8,261 nt of DNA from Pseudomonadota bacterium (GTDB lineage Bacteria > Myxococcota > Polyangia > GCA-2747355 > JACKDQ01). Numbering within the stretch: the first letter of the stretch is position 1; every line of letters starts with the position of its first letter. Under the pieces are notes generated by a model. It saw nothing but the letters and a program-made list of their open reading frames with translations. It had not been told where the DNA came from and searched no databases. The DNA lies in contig JAUVBO010000077.1 in assembly GCA_030591195.1 (NCBI GenBank), forward strand, positions 1-8,261, in the 5' to 3' direction. This document shows positions 5,336 to 8,261 of this stretch, piece by piece. The translations under genes and the position numbers were made by a program.

Positions 5336-6142
5336 ATGATCCCCTACTTCACCCTGCCGGTGGTGCGCATCCTCGGCCAGCCGCTCCACCCGTTCATGTG
5401 GCTGATGAGCCTCGGGATGGTCCTCTGCTACTTCCTCGCCCAGCGGCGGGTCAAGGCGGTGGGGCTCTACGCGCCGCTGAGCGCCGTGGCGCTGGCCTGG
5501 GTCGCCGTCGGCGGCTTCATCGGCGCCCACGTGGTCGAGATCGTCGCCTACTACCCCGAGCGGCTGTTGACCGATCCGCTGTCGCTGCTGCGCGTCTGGG
5601 AGGGCATCTCGTCCTTCGGCGGGTTCATCGGTGGCACCATCGCCCTGTTGATCTACTGCAAGCGCTACGGGATCTGGATGCTGGCCTACCTCGATGCTCT
5701 CTGGTACGGCTTCGCTCCCGGCTGGATCGTCGCCCGCTCGGGCTGCTTCTTCTCCCACGACCACCTCGGCCTGCCGAGCGACTTCTTGCTCGCCGTGGCC
5801 TACCCGGGTGGCGCTCGCCACAACCTCGGCTTGTACGAGATGCTCTGGGCGGCAGTGATCTCGATCGTGCTCTACGCCCTCGCTCGCCGGCCCACGCCGT
5901 TTGTCGGCTTTCACACCGCGGTGGTGCTGCTGCTCTACGCCCCGGCTCGATTCCTGCTCGACTTGCTCCGCACCGGCGACCGCCGCTACGCCGCGCTGAC
6001 TCCGGCCCAGTGGCTCTGCTTCGTCCTGCTGGGCATCGCGATCTACCTGATAATCCGTGGTCGGAGTCGCTCCGGCCCGACCGAGGTCACCGCGGGCGCG
6101 TCGCCTGTAGCGCGAGCGGGACGAGGAAAGGACAGCACGTGA
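5336..6142 (+). CDS. Prolipoprotein diacylglyceryl transferase (Lgt) family protein
   Basis: Lgt transfers a diacylglyceryl group from phosphatidylglycerol to the lipobox cysteine of prolipoproteins at the inner membrane. This 268-residue protein (E. coli Lgt has 291) has the family's multi-pass layout and its landmarks: RVWEGISSFGGFIGG (86-100), ARSGCFFSHDHLG (133-145) and RFLLDLLR (205-212). The arginines equivalent to E. coli R143, R239 and R246 are R134, R205 and R212. However, the position of E. coli H103 is Gly95, and E151 and E243 appear as Asp142 and Asp209. HDHLGLPSDF followed by RHNLGLYE looks like a subfamily pattern found in Deltaproteobacteria (from memory). It may be the cell's Lgt or a paralogue with another substrate. 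It begins 16 bases after the repeat protein gene with only a weak GGTGG ribosome site, suggesting coupling, and overlaps the acyltransferase start. Confidence 0.85.
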   Translation: MIPYFTLPVVRILGQPLHPFMWLMSLGMVLCYFLAQRRVKAVGLYAPLSAVALAWVAVGGFIGAHVVEIVAYYPERLLTDPLSLLRVWEGISSFGGFIGGTIALLIYCKRYGIWMLAYLDALWYGFAPGWIVARSGCFFSHDHLGLPSDFLLAVAYPGGARHNLGLYEMLWAAVISIVLYALARRPTPFVGFHTAVVLLLYAPARFLLDLLRTGDRRYAALTPAQWLCFVLLGIAIYLIIRGRSRSGPTEVTAGASPVARAGRGKDST

Positions 6143-6759
6143 AGAAGTTACTCGGTGAGCTGTATCTCCGCCTCGGTGGTTGGCGCCGGGTCGGCGAGCA
6201 GCCGCCCGACTACAAGTGTGTGCTGATCGCCGCGCCCCACACGAGCAACTGGGACCTGCCGGCGATGCTCGCCTTCGCCTGGGCCTACGAGTTCCGGCCG
6301 CGCTGGATGGGCAAGCGCGAGCTATTCAGCGGGCCCTGGGGGCCGCTGATGCGCTGGCTCGGTGGCATCCCGATCGATCGGCGTTCGCCCCACGGCGTGG
6401 TGGCCCAGCTGGCGCAGGTCTTCGCCGAGCAAGAGCGGCTGTGGCTGGTGGTGCCACCCGAGGGTACCCGCTCCTACCGCGACCACTGGAAGTCGGGCTT
6501 CTACCACATCGCCGCGGAGGCCGAGGTGCCGATCGTGCTCACCGTGCTCGACTGGGGTCGCAAGGAGGGTGGCTTCGGCCCGACGGTTCGTCCGTCGGGA
6601 GACCTGCCGCGTGACATGGATCAGATCCGCGCCTTCTACGCCGGTCGCGAGGGCAAGAGACCCGCCCAGGTCAGCCAGATCCGCCTTCGCGAGGAAGCGC
6701 CTCGACCCACAGATGACCCTCGCACAGCGGCACCCGGTGCTTGCGGTTCTTCCACTTGA
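6139..6759 (+). CDS. Short lysophospholipid acyltransferase (PlsC-like)
   Basis: This 206-residue protein belongs to the PlsC-like acyltransferases, which move a fatty acyl chain from a thioester to a lysolipid or related acceptor at the membrane. Visible motifs are PHTSNWD (33-39, the catalytic HX4D with H34 and D39), WMGKRELF (56-63), GGIPIDRR (75-82) and PPEGTRS (106-112), followed by WKSGFYHIA and the family's usual ending DQIRAFYA and IRLREE (181-186). There is no obvious membrane helix, as in the roughly 190-residue short members. It starts at a GTG that overlaps the Lgt-like stop (GTGA), with AAGGA 7 bases upstream, so translation is probably coupled. About 20 residues after IRLREE look non-conserved and arise from reading into the antisense of the methyltransferase gene. 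The acceptor is unknown. Confidence 0.9.
   Translation: MKKLLGELYLRLGGWRRVGEQPPDYKCVLIAAPHTSNWDLPAMLAFAWAYEFRPRWMGKRELFSGPWGPLMRWLGGIPIDRRSPHGVVAQLAQVFAEQERLWLVVPPEGTRSYRDHWKSGFYHIAAEAEVPIVLTVLDWGRKEGGFGPTVRPSGDLPRDMDQIRAFYAGREGKRPAQVSQIRLREEAPRPTDDPRTAAPGACGSST
6671..6759. other. 89-base convergent overlap of the acyltransferase and methyltransferase genes
   Basis: The plus-strand acyltransferase stop (6757-6759) lies inside the minus-strand methyltransferase, whose stop (6671-6673) lies inside the acyltransferase. The familial ends are closer than the stops: IRLREE ends at 6696 on the plus strand, and the methyltransferase runs to 6671. So only about 26 bases serve well-conserved acyltransferase sequence and methyltransferase sequence at the same time. 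There is no room for a separate terminator between the genes. Confidence 0.8.
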
Positions 6760-7963
6760 CGTTGCGGTCGCGGGTCTTGTCGAAGCGGTACGAGGAGAAC
6801 CCGGCCGCCAGCGCCAGCTCGCCGAGCCACTCGATCACTGGCAGGTGAACGCCGTAGGGCGCCGAGTCGCCGACGACGAAGCAGACGCGGCAACGCGCCG
6901 CGCAGACCCGCCGCAGGGCCCGCCAGGCCCGGGCGAGGTCGAGGAAGTAGCAGGCGACCATCAGGTGGTAGGCCTTGCGGCCGCCGTGGGTCTTTCGCAC
7001 CTCGTCCAGCTCTCCGCAGACCGGCGCGATCCGCTCGCGGATCGGATCGAGCAGCGGATCGGCGAGCAGGTCACCGAGGTCCTCCCGTCTGGTGCTGACG
7101 TGCTGGGAGCAGGAGCGCAGCAGGTGCTGGCGGACGGCCTGCTGCAGGTCGCCCCAGCCGTCGATCTCGCCGAGGAAGGTCTGTTCGAGTCGGGTGGCGT
7201 CGGCGTAGTCAAAGTTGTTGGGGTAGGGCGGCGAGGTCAACACCAGCGTCGCGAAGCCGTCGGCGATCTCCGCGCAGTCGCGCGCGTCGGCCGCCAGCAG
7301 CCGCGCCCGTGGACCCCGCGGGCCTGGTTCGGCATCCATGTCCTCGGCCATCAACTCGGCCAGCGCCCGGTAGGCGGCGAGGGGCTCGGCCACCCGGGCC
7401 TTGCGGCGGCCGGGCAGCAGGTACTGCCAGTTGGCGGTGCCGGCGTGGGAGGTGCAGCGCAGGATGCCGACCAGGGCGAGCCAGGCGAGGCGTGCGGCCG
7501 GCGAGCCGTCGTCGCTGCGCGCCACGGCCTGTCGGAGGGCGTCGAGCTGGGCGAGGTGGCCGTCGCTGTAGCAGCGGCGGATCAGCGCCGGGTAGCCGTC
7601 GAGCGTGCCGCGGGTCGCTCCGGCGGCGTCGATCACCTGCGCTGCCCGGGCGCAAAACGCCGCGTGCGAGCTGCGGCGCTCGAGCTTGGCCCGGGCGACC
7701 CGGGCGACGAAGGGATGGGGCTCGAGGCCGGCGCAGGCGACGCCAGCGTTCTCGGCGGCGATCAGCGTCGTGCCGCAGCCGGCGAAGGGGTCGAGCACCC
7801 GCACCTCGGCGCCCTCGCTGGTGCTGATCGCCTCGCGGATCGTCGCCTCGGCCCAGGCGCCCGAGAAGCCCGCTGAGTAGCGGAACCAGCGGTGCACCGG
7901 CAGGCGGGTGTTGTCGAGGAAGGTGGTCGAGCGTACAGCGGCGTCGTCGTGCGCGGCTCTCAT
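6671..7963 (-). CDS. DNA (N4-cytosine / N6-adenine type) methyltransferase, apparently orphan
   Basis: This 430-residue protein has the hallmarks of the N6/N4 amino-DNA methylase family. HRWFRYSAGF (24-33) precedes the S-adenosylmethionine-binding motif LDPFAGCGTTL (57-67), an acidic residue follows strand 2 at GLEPHP (79-84), and the catalytic motif TSPPYPNNFDY is at 243-253. The VVGDSAPYGVHLPV block (363-376) and a basic ending, WKNRKHRVPL (404-413), also look familial. Motif I before TSPPY, with about 175 residues between, is the order of this larger subgroup; the intervening and following segments probably hold the target-recognition part. The ATG at 7963 has a short GAGAG upstream and lies 13 bases after the typA stop, so the two may share a transcript. 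No restriction enzyme is visible in the window. Target sequence and base are unknown; an RNA or other nucleic-acid substrate is not excluded. Confidence 0.87.
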   Translation of the reverse strand: MRAAHDDAAVRSTTFLDNTRLPVHRWFRYSAGFSGAWAEATIREAISTSEGAEVRVLDPFAGCGTTLIAAENAGVACAGLEPHPFVARVARAKLERRSSHAAFCARAAQVIDAAGATRGTLDGYPALIRRCYSDGHLAQLDALRQAVARSDDGSPAARLAWLALVGILRCTSHAGTANWQYLLPGRRKARVAEPLAAYRALAELMAEDMDAEPGPRGPRARLLAADARDCAEIADGFATLVLTSPPYPNNFDYADATRLEQTFLGEIDGWGDLQQAVRQHLLRSCSQHVSTRREDLGDLLADPLLDPIRERIAPVCGELDEVRKTHGGRKAYHLMVACYFLDLARAWRALRRVCAARCRVCFVVGDSAPYGVHLPVIEWLGELALAAGFSSYRFDKTRDRNVKWKNRKHRVPLCEGHLWVEALPREGGSG

Positions 7964-7976
7964 CGCTCTCGGCGGG

Positions 7977-8261
7977 TCAGCTCGCTTGCTTGCGCCGGCG
8001 CAGGCGGTGGTCGGTCTCGCGCTTGCGGACGCGGACCGCGTCGGGGGTGACCTCCACCAGCTCGTCCTCGGTGATCAGCTCGAGGGCCTCCTCGAGCCCG
8101 AGCGTCCGGTGCGGCGTCAGCCGCTGGGCGTCGTCGTGGCCGGTGTTGCGGAAGTTGGTCAGGTGCTTGGCCTTGCCCGGGTTGACCACCAGGTCGTTCG
8201 AGCGGTTGTGCAGGCCCACCACCTGGCCGGCATAGACCCGCTCGCCCGGCCCGACGAAGAA
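7977..8261 (-). CDS. typA: TypA/BipA ribosome-associated GTPase, C-terminal fragment (5' end beyond window)
   Basis: The frame is open to the window edge and encodes the last 94 residues of TypA/BipA, a translational GTPase that binds the ribosome and helps 50S assembly and stress or cold adaptation. Recognisable family blocks are VGPGERVYAGQVVG at the start, then NRSNDLVVNP, the KHLTNFR stretch, RLTPHR, EEALELI and EDELVEVTP, and a basic tail ending RRRKQAS. The GTP-binding and most other domains are upstream, outside the window. A GTG at 8222 lies inside the conserved sequence and is not a start. The gene is followed after 13 bases by the methyltransferase on the same strand. Confidence 0.95.
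   Translation of the reverse strand, partial: FFVGPGERVYAGQVVGLHNRSNDLVVNPGKAKHLTNFRNTGHDDAQRLTPHRTLGLEEALELITEDELVEVTPDAVRVRKRETDHRLRRRKQAS

Noticed and set aside
6362..7876. Plus-strand open frame of 504 codons running through the methyltransferase region
   Set aside because: It is the longest open frame in the window but is antisense to a clear methyltransferase and has no recognisable domain; it also overlaps the acyltransferase in another frame.

Overview
This is a GC-rich (roughly 70% by eye) bacterial window in which genes fill nearly all of both strands. Exported and lipoprotein-type products, an FHA signalling protein, a Pro/Asp/Ala-rich surface linker and a MYXO-CTERM-like C-terminal tail point to Myxococcota (former Deltaproteobacteria). 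This assignment is inferred from protein style; there is no rRNA or tRNA in the window.

Layout. Two genes run off the window edges: an FHA / zinc-ribbon / membrane protein on the left (minus strand, start at 653) and the C-terminus of the ribosome-associated GTPase TypA/BipA on the right (minus strand, stop at 7977). Between them, in order: a rightward exported lipoprotein (820-2046) with a GyrI-like ligand-binding C-terminal half; a leftward pair, a metzincin-like exported protein (start 3714) followed by a YchJ-family SEC-C protein; a rightward run of four genes from 3806 to 6759 (polytopic membrane protein, exported repeat protein, Lgt-family protein, short PlsC-like acyltransferase); and a leftward DNA methyltransferase (start 7963) that lies 13 bases after the typA stop and collides tail-to-tail with the acyltransferase gene over 89 bases.

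How the genes may fit together. The rightward run looks like a cell-envelope and lipid-modification cluster: the Lgt-like and acyltransferase genes overlap by 4 bases (GTGA), and the repeat protein gene ends 16 bases before the Lgt-like gene. The leftward metzincin-like gene starts divergently from this run. The clearest oddity in the window is in that gene: the protein keeps the sequence framework of a matrixin, but every residue expected to bind zinc or catalyse peptide cleavage has been replaced, so it reads as an exported pseudo-protease. Two divergent intergenic regions (654-819 and 3715-3805) carry 17-bp inverted repeats of the same 6-5-6 design and similar sequence, possibly sites for one regulator. 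No CRISPR array, insertion sequence, tRNA, rRNA or convincing rho-independent terminator was seen. The window looks like chromosomal background with several lineage-specific envelope genes rather than a mobile island. No stretch over 300 bases lacks a gene.
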